DNA from: Mytilisepta virgata
Lineage: Eukaryota; Mollusca; Bivalvia; Mytilida; Mytilidae
Assembly (NCBI GenBank): GCA_028015205.1
Contig: CM051514.1
Coordinates: forward strand, 40,936,150-41,000,149
DNA: 64,000 nt
Direction: 5' to 3'
The first letter of the stretch is position 1. Each line of letters starts with the position of its first letter. The position numbers and the translations under genes are program-made. Under the pieces are notes generated by a model. The model made no database searches and was not told the origin of the DNA. It saw only the letters and a program-made list of their open reading frames with translations. This document shows positions 23,887-34,690 of this stretch, in pieces.

Positions 23887-24366
23887 CGTTAGAGGAAGAG
23901 AGTCAATAAGATGACTCCGCTAGAGGCGAGAACTCAGATCCTAAGGATAAAACCGTATTGTATGATTCGGAATCGACCCTGATGAAATTTTCCACGACTC
24001 CGAAACCGATCCCGTAGAACCTCAAGTCTTATCGAAATTTAGTAGGACAGGAAGACGAATTACACCGCCATCACGATTTTCTCCATAACTTCAGATATTT
24101 ACAAAATGTATTGAAAAAGATATTTTGTCCGTTGCGAAATCCACTATTCGTTTAATCCACTGATTCAATCTGACGACAAGTTCTTCAGTTCAGCTTCCAC
24201 TTATTCGTTATGCGTATAAAATGTAAGGTATAGGTTGTATATGCACATTTCATTTAACCATGGACGTGTTGCTTTCGGTGATGTGCATATACTGGGATGC
24301 CTATACAAAATTCGAGTTTTATATGGTTTGCGCTAACGTACGGCCCAACGTTGAGGCGCATGTAGC
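23887..24366 (+). other. Post-pol sequence without a recognisable 3' LTR
   Basis: No copy of the 5' LTR is found here. The last ~130 bp (24230-24366) look unrelated to the retrotransposon and carry one GTTGGCCC-type word like the 17405-17715 repeat. The right side of the retrotransposon has probably been lost. Confidence 0.5.
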
Positions 24367-24369
24367 ATC

Positions 24370-25724
24370 AGGGATATCAAGTTAGTTACTTATTCCCGTT
24401 TCCTTATTCAATAAGGAATAAGTAACTGGTTACCAGTTCCTTATTCAAAAACGGTGTGCCGGGAAAAAAGTTTGTCAACAGAATAGGAAGAAGAAATGAA
24501 CTTTTTTGTCTTTCCCTAGGCAGGAAAAAAATAAATTCTCAAACACAAAAATATTATGACTGATCTTTACCTCCTCATTTTTATATGCAATTAATGTCAG
24601 ACCACCTGTTATTAGCGTAATTTGATATATCTATTCTGGTGGAAGAATTAGTTACTTACTATATCGTTGTTATTTTTTGTTGTTTTTGTTTTTTTTTTTT
24701 TTGTTGTTTTTTTGTTTTTTTTGGGGGGGGGGGGAGGGGGTAATTTAATCTTGTAAATTGAATATTATAGAGATTCTCCTATTGATATTAAGTCTATCAA
24801 ATTCCTAAATGCTGAACCTTAATGAGTAAAATATTGATTTGAAAAATGTCATCAATTACGGATTTTTTTATAAAGAATTATTTTCTTTTTATATGATTTA
24901 AATTTTTGAATTTATTCTAAATACACCGATATTTAGTTAATAAAATTATATGTATGGTTTACTTCTTTGATATAAATTTTATAAAATTTTGATAATACTA
25001 TAAATTTGATACAACTGACACTGTAAGATTAAATTTTCAACAAAATAAATTCTATCATAATTTAAGAAGCATAACAATGACAGTCCGAGATATATTACCC
25101 GTTATTATGGGTTTCCCTGAAGGGTATATAAGCAAATGAGGTCTTTCATGTTCCACTTTGATAAAGACACATATCCTTTGAATTCTAGCATTATTTCGAT
25201 ATCACCAATTCAGTTAAATTATTTAGTCAAAACTACAAAAGAAATTACATGGTCTGGTTGAAGATAAAGTATACGTTCCATCTTGGAAGATTTTAAAGAA
25301 AACCGATGAGACATTTGCAGAGCGTTGCCTTATAAAACAAAACGTTCTTTTTGAATATTCTCCTTCTGTCAAACGAAAGGAGTTACTCTTCTTAAAAGAA
25401 AAATTGTGTGGCACAAAAATGGCGTCCACAACTTAACATTAATGAAGGGATATTACTTGTCTACCAATTTTGAACCCCAATGATATATGATTTGTCAAAA
25501 ATTTGTGTAAAAAATCGAAATCGTTTGATTGTCCTTTTACACAAAGCGAACTAAAAAATTGTATAGATAAGTTCGCACGAAAATCGTGTCCCAAAATTAA
25601 CATTAAGGCCTAAAAGATACTTCTTGTGGACCCATCCTGAGACCCAAAGATATATGATTTTTATAATTTTTTGTCATAAATCAGAATGGTATTGGACCTC
25701 TTGTCATACAAAGAGAACTAAAAC
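24370..25724 (+). repeat. Left inverted arm of the 11.7-kb element
   Basis: Reverse-complement match to 34690-36046. The tip (24385-24445) holds nested palindromes around 'ccttattcaataaggaataa' and 'taactggttaccagttcctt'. A T/G homopolymer tract (24690-24735) mirrors a C/A tract (35674-35730) in the other arm. The innermost part is a partial satellite unit in reverse orientation. Confidence 0.9.
25125..25436 (+). other. TATA-like box and exon-like open frame in the left arm
   Basis: TATATAAG (25125-25132) is followed by an ATG frame (25136) reading MRSFMFHFDKDTYPLNSS and onward to a TGA at about 25262. One base out of phase, 25227-25436 is open for 69 codons without its own ATG and reads like protein (VEDKVYVPSWKILKK, TFAERCLIKQNVLFEYSP, VKRKELLFLKEKLCG). 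TTTAG before 25227 could be a splice acceptor. Both frames are kept in the other arm (34980-35280, minus strand). This could be a frameshifted ~105-codon gene or a captured exon. Function unknown. Confidence 0.4.
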
Positions 25725-25734
25725 GTTATCACAT

Positions 25735-26416
25735 AAAATTTTAAAAAATCATTGATCATAGGGGTTCTAGAGAGTCAACAAAGACTACTACATATGCCTT
25801 AATGTTAATTTTCAAACGCCATTTTCGTGCGAACTAATCTATACAATTTTTTAGTTCTCTTTGTATGACAAGAGGGTAAAGCACAATTTCGATTTATCAC
25901 ATGAAATTTTAAAAAATCATTTATCATAGGGGTTCTAGAGGGCCAACAGGGACTATTACATATGCCTTAATGTTAATTTTCGAACGCCATTTTCGAGCGA
26001 ACTAATCTATACAATTTTTTAGTTCTCTTTGTATGACAAGAGGGTCAAACATAATTTCGATTTCTGACATAGAATTTAAAAAAATCATTTATCATAGGGG
26101 TTCTAGAGGGTCAACACGGACTAATACATATGCCTTAATGTTAATTTTCGAACGCCATTTTCGTGCGAACTAATCTATACAATTTTTTAGTTCTCTATGT
26201 ATGACAAGAGGGTCAAACACAATTTCGATTTCTGACATAAAATTTAAAAAATCATTTATCATAGGGGTTCTAGAGAGTCAACAAGGACTAATACATATGC
26301 CTTAATGTTAATTTTCGAACGCCATTTTCGTGCGAACTAATCTATACAATTGTTTAGTTCTCTTTGTATGACAAGAGGGTCAAACACAATTTCGATTTCT
26401 GACATAAAATTCAAAA
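25735..26416 (+). repeat. 168-bp satellite, left block (4 copies)
   Basis: Units begin 'cataggggttctagag' near 25757, 25926, 26092 and 26262. Landmarks per unit: 'catatgccttaatgttaat', 'cgccattttcgtgcgaacta', 'ttagttctctttgtatgaca', 'tttcgattt'. It is in the same orientation as the right block, although the arms around it are inverted. It ends abruptly at 26416, where the 5.8-kb insertion starts. Confidence 0.9.
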
Positions 26417-26699
26417 ACATAGCACTGAAGTGCTGATCTGCAGCACTGCTACTAAATTTTTCGCCCTAACCTCATTTTCCTATGCCTTATTGTTCTTTTG
26501 AGTCTTAACAGAGTTTCTGACACTAACATATAATAAATTTACTTCAAATATACCATTGTGCAATAGAATAATGGATCATTGAACAAATTCGGAGACATTT
26601 ACACTATTCCATTTAGAACGGATATCTTTAACCAGAAATTCAACTAATGGATAAGCTGAATGGTTGATGAAAGACCATCACAATCCAGGAATAACTAGA

Positions 26700-27300
26700 A
26701 CTGTGAATGACCTCACTGAGTGATACCCCATTTGCAATACTAGGAGTTACGCTTACAAACTTTAAACCTACAAGTTGGAATATCTCCCTTTGCAAGCAAC
26801 TGGCGATAATGGTCTTCTTTCATGTATATCTACATATGCTGCTCAACCTTCATATAACGTTTCATCAAAATGCATTGAACGGTTAAGGAGTTACGCTGAC
26901 AAGATTTAAATTTTTAAAACCCTTAAGTTTGATTATATCCCTTTGCAAGCATCCAGCGATAATTATCTTGCATCATAAACATCTACATATGATACCCAAA
27001 CTTCATATAAAGTTTCATCAAAATGAATTGAACGGTTTAGGAGTTGCGCTTATAAGCTTTAAACATGTAAAACCCTTAAGATGAATTATCTCCCTTTGCA
27101 AGCACCCGGTGATAATTATATTGCTTCATGCACATCTACATATGAAGTCCAACCTTCATAAAGTCTCATCAAAATCCATTGAACTGTTTAGAAGGTGTTG
27201 CGCTTACAATGTACATGGACAGAGACAGACAGACGGACAATTCCTATATACCCCCCAAAAAACCAAATACTGTGTTTGCAGGGGGTATAATAAATGCTAC
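26700..27300 (+). repeat. ~150-bp diverged tandem repeat inside the insertion
   Basis: Units share 'atctccctttgcaagca', 'gcgataat', 'cttcatataa.gttt.atcaaaatg.attgaacggtt' and 'ggagttacgct'. Starts are near 26787, 26935 and 27085. The tail reads 'gacagacagacggacaattcctatataccccc', a phrase that returns at 28640-28680. Confidence 0.75.
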
Positions 27301-27419
27301 ATTCTGACCATTTTCACTTATTCAGTAATTCACTTAAATAACTCATGTAACTGTGAAGTTGGAACAAGTAATAAAGTTCAATATTTTTTTCAAAATCAGG
27401 TAAAACTAGAACTGTGAGG

Positions 27420-27770
27420 GACCTCACTAACTATACCCCCCGCTGCTGTTAATTTAATGGACCAGGGCATCCTTATCATGGTGAATTGTCTCACAATTTC
27501 AAAGTCCAACTGGGTATAACTGAGGAAACAAAAGGGTATAAAGTTATGGTAAAGGTATTGGACCAGGACATACTACACATGCGCACATCTACGTACTAGG
27601 ATCTAACAGTATGCAAAGTTTCATTAACCTCTGATAAGGCATGTTTGAGAAACTGGGTACAAAAAAAATTGGGGGTTAGGCTGAATTTCTAAATCTAAAA
27701 GGGTATAAAATTATGGAAAAAAGTATTGGACCAGGACATACTTCGCATGCTCACATCTATGTTCTAGGAT
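27420..27770 (+). repeat. Direct repeat around 'ggaccaggacatac'
   Basis: The stretch 'attggaccaggacata', 'cacatctacgtactaggatct' and 'aacagtatgcaaagtttcat' at 27556-27650 is repeated at 27725-27773 and continues at 28572-28640 after the nested MITE. This gives an approximate view of the MITE's empty site. Confidence 0.7.
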
Positions 27771-27773
27771 CTA

Positions 27774-28569
27774 AAGCCCCCTTTACACTAAACGAAGACT
27801 GCACTACGACCATAAAAAATGTTTTCATCGTAGAACATCTTAGTGGGGTCGTACTGAGGTCTTCAAGTAGCGTAGTGTGGTCGGCATTGCGCGTGATAGG
27901 TCGTAGTAGAATCTCCAGGTGCCACGACTGTTTTGAACATGCTCAAAATTTACGTAGCGAGGTCGTCGCCACTTTTGATCGTACAGGCATCGTACCGCTG
28001 TCGTAGAGGAAGCGCAGAGACATCGTAGTGAGATCGCAGTGAGACATCGTATATAAATTCAAGCAAGAAATTGTCCTTTTATATAGTTTATTTGCTGGTC
28101 GTAGAGGAAGCGCAGAGACATCGTAGTGAGAACTAATATACATTCAAGCAAGAAATTGTCCTTTTATATAGTTTATTTGCTGATCGTGGCTAGATCGTGA
28201 GAACAACGTAGCAAGGTCGTAATACTCGTGGTAGCAGCGTAGTGACAACGTATTACGATCGTCAAGCGCGTATCGATGTCGTGTCACAATCGTGAAAGGT
28301 CGTACAACATCGGCCTAGGGGCGTCGTATGATCGTGTTATTGTCGTAGCTTGAACGTACCACAAACGCAGGCATCGTAGCGAAAACGTAGGAGAGCCTAG
28401 TAGCAACGTGAAAGATTATCGAAAAACACGTATTTTGAGCGTAGGGGTGTCGTGAATACCTTTACACTGAAGATGGTATTCCAATTTTTCCACGACCCTG
28501 CTGCGATCTTGGCGATCGTAGAGGTCGTGGAGAGCGTAGCACAGTCTTCGACCAGTGTAAAGGGGGCTT
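27774..28569. mobile_element. 0.8-kb MITE rich in CGTAG words, TA-flanked
   Basis: The ends are inverted repeats: AAGCCCCCTTTACACT at the left and AGTGTAAAGGGGGCTT at the right, extended by GAAGACTG and its complement. TA lies at both borders (27772-27773, 28570-28571). The uninterrupted relative at 27600-27615 shows the target nearly intact. The interior is packed with 'cgtag', 'tcgtag' and 'gatcgta' words and a ~95-bp internal direct repeat (27998-28095 and 28100-28190, including 'aggaagcgcagagacatcgt'). No protein is encoded. Confidence 0.8.
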
Positions 28570-28639
28570 TACAGTATGCAAAGTTTCATTAGCCTCTGAT
28601 AAGGCATGTTTGATAAACTGCGGGTAAAAAAAATTCTGG

Positions 28640-29045
28640 ACAGACAGACAGGCTGATTCTTATATACCCCCAAACTATGTTTGCAAGGGGGGGGGGGTAT
28701 AACAAAAGGCTAACAACATTTAAACTATCGTACAACATAACAAAGGGGTTATGCCAAAACCTTTTAATGACATAGCATGCACGAGGTAGATACTCCATAG
28801 GTTTTTGCATTTTTTTACATTTTTGCAACAGTATAATCTAAGTATCAGCTTCGGGTTAGTATCAAAATACTAGCAACTGAGCTGGGGATATCCTCGGGGA
28901 CTTGAAATTCACCAGCAGTGGCATATCGACTCCAATGGTAAAAATAAAATTCTTTGATACCAATTTTGATGCACAAGATGAGCACACTTCAAAAGGTTGA
29001 AGAGCAATTCAAAATCACCAAAATGACCAAAATGGTTATGCCAAA
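28640..29045. other. No gene; G run and repeat pieces
   Basis: Contains a G run (28688-28698) and, at 28970-29040, a stretch ('gttgaagagcaattcaaaat') resembling 56170-56215 next to the Penelope-like element. Nothing coding. Confidence 0.45.
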
Positions 29046-29158
29046 CGGGAGATACTATAATGAAAAGAGTTCATGTAAAACAAAGAATTAACATAGATAA
29101 TTAAATTGAGTGGCATCCAAAACATCACATGTGCAAGTAAATAAACCACCTCGCTCAC

Positions 29159-29462
29159 CTGATATTTCCATTTGTTCATCGACCTTGAGATTAACAACAT
29201 CCATGCCATGTTTGGTTTCAATCCATTCAGATATTTTCAAGAAGAAGCCGTCTGTATATATTTTCATAAGGTCCTATGTTGAACTAAGTCTTCCGCAGAA
29301 GGTCATGGATAACAGATCGGCACCAAAGTAACAACTCTTGGCCAGAACGTCATAAGGAACGTTGTTTCGTTTCAATCCATTCTGTGGTTCCCTAGATGAA
29401 GATTTTTGTATGAAATTTCCCGTAGGAGCAATCGGAATAAGTATAACGGACCGCGCAATGCC
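29159..29462 (-). pseudogene. Exon-like gene fragment with one in-frame stop
   Basis: On the minus strand the frame is open for ~60 codons (reading SVILIPIAPTGNF, NGLKRNNVPYDVLAKSC, YFGADLLSMTFCGRL), meets TAG at 29274-29276, and stays open for 38 more (DLMKIYTDGFFLKISEWIE, KHGMDVVNLKVDEQMEIS) up to a good splice donor (CAG|GTGAGC, exon end 29159). In DNA this AT-rich such an open stretch is unlikely by chance. Alternatively the AG of TAG is a splice acceptor and only the last 115 bp are an exon. I do not recognise the protein. It may be a host gene piece carried by the 5.8-kb insertion. Confidence 0.4.
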
Positions 29463-29639
29463 AAAGTTTTTTTAGAATTGCCCACCAACTATCCTATCCA
29501 CGTCGGATTGTTATTGACTTCGTTGAACGTGGGCATCCTTTTTCTGGTGAAACTTCGCTTTCACTGTGGAAAAACATGGTGGATTGTCAGCAGATCGATA
29601 TAATAAAACGGTTAAAAATTAACGTTATGGTTTCTTATT

Positions 29640-30990
29640 AACTTAATTCCAATCCTTTTCATAATTTTATAATTCTTCCTTTTGATGCAGAGGTAACTCT
29701 TAGGTGAGTTTGGGTACCTGTTTGTTTTAATTGTTTTGATTTTTTATGGTTTGTGCTTATTAATTCATCATTATATCTTAAACCGGTTTTCCAATATTTT
29801 GATCTCGAGCACTGCTGTTGAGTTGTCAGTCAACGAAATGGCCATACAGTGCATCAAATTTATTTCGGTATTTTGTGATACGTTTTATTCCTATACAATC
29901 GGGAGTGTTTTTTTACGTTCGTAATAACTGATTTGTCCAACATCAGTGTCACCTGTAGACGAGAGAATGATTGACAATAATCTTGACCGCGGTATGTCGT
30001 TTGAAGTAACGGGTCAGGGTATTATGAACTTGGTTGTGTAACATTAATTGACGGTGTCAAAGTATGTACGTGTGTCTTTGACTAGATCACAAACATCTCG
30101 TGCAAAAACTGGCGGGAAAATATATCACGGTACGATAAAATCTTCAATTAATACAATTTGGAAAAATAATTATTGTATGCCATAAAAGGGTAGACTTACG
30201 GATGTTCGGAACAAATATTGAATTTGGTTATATCGTCAACGGGAAAATTTTATATGACCTATTGCAGACCGACCAAGAACGAATGAAATGGATAATAGAT
30301 AGATTGTCAATAGTTTTTTTTTAATTGTTGTATTTGTACTTGAGGAAAATTCCAAACACATGAAACGTTACATTTTGTAAACAGACGGCAAAATTTGATT
30401 TCATCTTAGAACGAAATAAAGATTAATCAATGACATTTATTCCGTTATGTACAAAATGTATTAGTATAGGAAGCATATAAAGTGCTGTTATTACATTTTT
30501 TTTCAAAAGATAACATTTTTAATAACCAAATACGTGCAATTTGACTATATGCATTAAGAAAAAAAGTACTACAGACTAAACAAAAAAAATATCTCAATTA
30601 ATGACATTTATTTCGTAATAATTTGTAATCTAATTTGAAGAAAATAACGAAATAAAAGACAGACAGCGTTAAAAAGTTAAACGGAGAAATTTGAGGAACA
30701 GTATATTTAAGACAGTGTTTCAGAGATACACGGGAATATTTGAGGAACAGTATATAAGACATTTTCAGATTTATAAAGATCCTGAATGCATTTTTTAAAA
30801 ATATCCCCGTATTTGGGACAGGGAAAATTGACGATATAGCCTATTTTGTTTTTGCCGAGGATAAGTGAAAACGAAATTTGATAAATGTAACCAGAGACAC
30901 GTTTTATATGTCTCTGATGTAACGTCATTCCAAAATCTTTCAATAACAAATAATAATTTCAAAAACGATTGATAAGTCTTGTTCTTGGAT
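29640..30990. other. AT-rich part of the insertion, no gene recognised
   Basis: Open frames are up to 80 codons. A near-duplicate phrase ('gagaaatttgaggaacagta' and 'gaatatttgaggaacagta') is at 30685 and 30736. No motif recognised. Confidence 0.4.
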
Positions 30991-30999
30991 ATATATATC

Positions 31000-31090
31000 G
31001 TCATCCAAAACCACCCCATCGAGTCAAATGGTCGCTCCATAGGAATTTCCCATGTTCCCAGATTATCGATATTACGACCAAACACTGTTC
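31000..31090 (-). other. Possible second exon-like fragment
   Basis: On the minus strand, after an AG (ctgaacag), the frame reads FGRNIDNLGTWEIPMERPF and DSMGWFW, which looks protein-like. It is short, lacks a clear donor, and lies on the same strand as 29159-29462, so it could be from the same captured gene. Weak evidence only. Confidence 0.2.
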
Positions 31091-31099
31091 AGATAATTT

Positions 31100-32232
31100 A
31101 TATGCTCTACTAATTGTCGAAAATAGCCGAACGACCGCGTGAGGGTCAAATTAGATGAATCCAGTATGGAATCGACAAAAATAAATTGGGTCAATTAATA
31201 ATTATAAAAAACACGTGCTTTATTGATAATCCTCGTGTTCTCTCCTTAACCTTATATTGTTGTTTCTTTTATTCCATTCCGTATAAAACAGTGTACCTTT
31301 CTAAAATAAGAACGTACTGCACACTTCGCATATTTTTTCTTCTTCATATAATGAGAATTTATATTTAGACATTCTCCGTGAATTCCTGTGTACTTACTAT
31401 TTCTGAGCATGCGCGATGAATTGTCTGCGATCTGATTAAAATGCACGCCTGCAAAACCCGTCTTTAAGGCGAATTTGTTTATAATTATTTAATATAAACA
31501 CTATTTTATTCATCAAAGTTATCATGAATAAGATTGGTCAACAGGCTAAACCTATATAAGTCCTCTCCGAAAAACACTAAATAGTCTAGAAAGATGTGTA
31601 CGAACCCAGGAACTGTATATGAAGTTAGTATTATATGATCCCTGACGAACCTGATAAATTGATACCGCCCGGTTTGGGGAAACAAACAATTATTTATTTT
31701 TTGGTCATACGCAAAAATATTCGTGAAAATATTAAGGTATCAATTACTCGCAACAGCACACCTTAGCATGGGAATTCATATATGTGACGACCGATATTGA
31801 CCATGAACTTGTTTAAATTTTCAACTGGTCGATGTGACGTAGCATCAAATCGTATTAATAGATTAGGTGATGGACTTGACCTATCTTTGATACCCGCCTT
31901 CTGGATTGTAAACATCGAAATTAAAGTCTTATAAAGAGTCGTATTGTACAAGAATTATGTAATTAAATCTATTTAAAAAGAAAGAGATCAAAATGTCCCC
32001 AGGTAATGCACAAGCCTACAATTGAGACTGGTTCAGGTTGAACGGGGCCCTGATAATGGAAACTGCACTACTTTCAAACTTTGTATCAATACGCAAACAG
32101 TAAAAAATGCGGAATCATTCATAGAATGAGGTTAGATGGCTCAGTACAAAGTTATTGCCAGCGTGTTAACAATCTTACGCACAGCGTCAGCTAGATAAAC
32201 TAAAGCTTATCTTCGCTGCCGCAGCGCTGCAG
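31100..32232. other. Right end of the insertion, no gene recognised
   Basis: AT-rich with only short frames. The final 25 bp form the GC-rich hairpin-like terminus before the satellite resumes at 32233. Confidence 0.4.
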
Positions 32233-34690
32233 AAAAATCATTTATCATAGGGGTTCTAGAGGGTCAACAAGGACTATTACATATGCCTTAATGTTAATTT
32301 TCGAACGCCATTTTCGTGCGAACTAATTTATACAACTTTTTAGTTCTCTTTGTATGACAAGAGGGTCAAACACAATTTCGATTTCTGACATAAAATTTTA
32401 AAAAATTATTTATCATAGGGGTTCTAGAGGGTCAACAAGGACCATTACATATGCCTTAAAATTAATTTTCGAACGCCATTTTCGTGCGAACTAATCTATA
32501 CAAATTTTTAGTTCTCTTTGTATGACAAGAGGGTCAAACACAATTCGATTTATTAGATAAAATTTTAAGAAATCATTTATCATAGGGGTTCTAGAGGGTC
32601 AACAGGGACTATTACATATGCCTTAAAGTTAATTTTCGAACGCCATTTTCGTGCGAACTAATCTATACAATTTTTTTACTTCTCTTTGTATGACAAGAGG
32701 GTCAAACACAATTTCGATTTATCAGATAAAATTTTAAAAAATCATTTATCATAGGGGCTCTAGAGGGTTAACATGGACTATTACATATGCCTTAATGTTA
32801 ATTTGCGGACGTCATTTTCGAGCGAACTAATCGATACAATTTTTTAGTTCTCTTTGTATGACAAGAGGGTCAAATACAATTTCGATTTAACACATAAAAT
32901 TTAAATAAATCATTTATCATAGGGGTTCTAGAGGGTCAACAGAGACTAATACATATGCCTTAATGTTAATTTTCGAACGCCATTTTCGTGCGAACTAATC
33001 TATACAATTTTTTAGTTCTCTTTGTATGACAAGAGGGTCAAACACAATTTCGATTTCTGACATAGAATTTAAAAAAATCATTTATCATAGGGGTTCTAGA
33101 GGGTCAAAAATGACGATTACATTTGCCTTAATGTTAATTTTCGAACGCCATTTTCGCGCGAACTAATCTATACAATTTTTTACTTCTCTTTGTATGACAA
33201 GAAGGTCAAACACAATTTCGATTTATCAGATAAAATTTTAAAAAATCATTTATCATAGGGGCTCTAGAGGGTTAACATGGACTATTACATATGCCTTAAT
33301 GTTAATTTTCGTACGCCATTTTCGTGCGAACTAATCTATACAATTTTTTAGTTCTCTTTGTATGACAAGAGGGTGAAACATAACTTCGATTTATCACATA
33401 AAATTTTTAAAAAATCATTTATCATAGGGATTTTAGAGGGTCAACAAGGACTATTACATATGCCTTAATGTTAATTTTCGAACGCCATTTTCGTGCGAAC
33501 TAATCTATACAATTTTTTAGTTCTCTTTGTATGGCAAGAGGGTTAACACAATTTCGATTTCTGACATAAAATTTAAAAAAATCATTTATCATAGGGGTTC
33601 TAGAGGGTCAACAAGGACTGTTACATATGTCTTAATGTTAATTTTCGAACGCCATTTTCGTGCGAACTAATCTATACAATTTTTTAGTTCTCTTTGTATG
33701 ACAAGAGGGTCAAACATAACTTCGATTTATCACATAAAATTTAAAAAAATCATTTATCATAGGGGTTCTAGAGGGTCAACAAGGGCTATTACATATGCCT
33801 TAAAGTTAATTTTCGCCATTTTCGTGCGAACTAATCTATACAATTTTTTAGTTCTCTTTGTATGACAAGAGGGTCAAACACAATTTTGATTTCTGACATA
33901 AAATTTAAAAAAATCATTTATCATAGGGGTTCTAGGGGGCCAACAAGGACTATTACATATGCCTTAATGTTAATTTTCGAACGCCATTTTCGTGCGAACT
34001 AATCTATACAATTTTTTAGTTCTCTTTGTATGACAAGAGGGTCAAACACAATTTCGATTTATCACATAAAATTAAAAAAAAAACATTTATCATAGGGGTT
34101 CTAGAGGGCTAACAGGGACTATTACAGATGCCTTAATGTTAATTTTCGAACGCCATTTTCGTGCAAACTAATCTATACAAATTTTTAGTTCTCTTTGTAT
34201 GACAAGAGGGTCAAGCATAATTTCGATTTCTGACATAAAATTTAAAAAAATCTTTTATCATAGGGGTTCTAGAGGGTCAACAGCGACGAATACATATGCC
34301 TTAATGTTAATTTTCGAACGCCATTTTCGTGCGAACTAATTTATACATTTTTTTAGTTCTCTTTGTATGACAAGAGGGTCAAACACAATTTCGATTTCTG
34401 ACATAAAATTTTAAAAAAATGTTTTATCATAGGGGTTCTAGAGGGTCAAGACGGACTATTACATATGCCTTAATGTTAATTTTCGAACGCCATTTTAGTG
34501 CGAACTAATCTATACAATTTTTTAGTTCTCTTTGTATGACAAGAGAATCAAACATAACTTCGATTTATCACATAAAATTTTTAAAAAAATCATTTATCAT
34601 AGGGGTTCTAGAGGGTTAACAGGGATCATTACATATTCCTTAATGTTAATTTTCGAACGTCATTTTCATGTGAACTAATCTATACAATTT
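32233..34690 (+). repeat. 168-bp satellite, right block (about 15 copies)
   Basis: 'catagggg(t/c)tctagagg' recurs at a steady ~168-bp step, near 32245, 32416, 32581, 32749, 32920, 33089, 33257, 33425, 33592, 33760, 33926, 34093, 34260, 34430 and 34598. Copies are ~90-95% alike by eye, with variants mostly in the A-run and in 'atttct'/'atttat'. It merges into the right arm, whose inner end is a diverged satellite unit. Worth comparing with the bivalve BIV160 family, which has a similar unit length. Confidence 0.95.

Larger units (their letters stand above)
17997..24200 (+). mobile_element. Decayed Ty3/gypsy LTR retrotransposon, split by a MITE
   Basis: Order: 5' LTR (17997-18388), primer-binding region (18389 onward), gag, zinc knuckle, protease, RT, RNase H, integrase, then the end of pol at about 23886. 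Gag-pol is broken by several frameshifts and stops, so the copy is inactive. A 708-bp MITE (22897-23604) interrupts the integrase. I could not find a 3' LTR; the sequence after 23890 does not match 17997-18388, so the right end is truncated or replaced and 24200 is only nominal. The 11.7-kb inverted-repeat element begins at 24370. Confidence 0.9.
26417..32232. mobile_element. 5.8-kb insertion inside the satellite, unclassified
   Basis: The satellite reads 'aaaattcaaaaa' up to 26416 and resumes 'aaaaatcatttatc' at 32233, so the DNA between is an insertion with a possible 5-bp AAAAA duplication. The left end has 'agcactgaagtgct' and 'ctgcagcactgc'; the right end has 'gctgccgcagcgctgcag', so both ends carry short hairpins sharing CTGCAGC.CTGC. 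No long inverted repeats, RT or transposase were found. It carries repeats, a nested MITE and exon-like fragments. A Helitron-like origin is possible, but CTRR/TC ends are not convincing. Confidence 0.6.

Noticed and set aside
23890..24366. 3' LTR of the gypsy element
   Set aside because: No stretch matches 17997-18388; I would not call an LTR on position alone.
26417..32232. Helitron
   Set aside because: The ends have hairpin-like sequence, but neither strand gives a convincing TC start together with a CTRR end, and no Rep/helicase is present.
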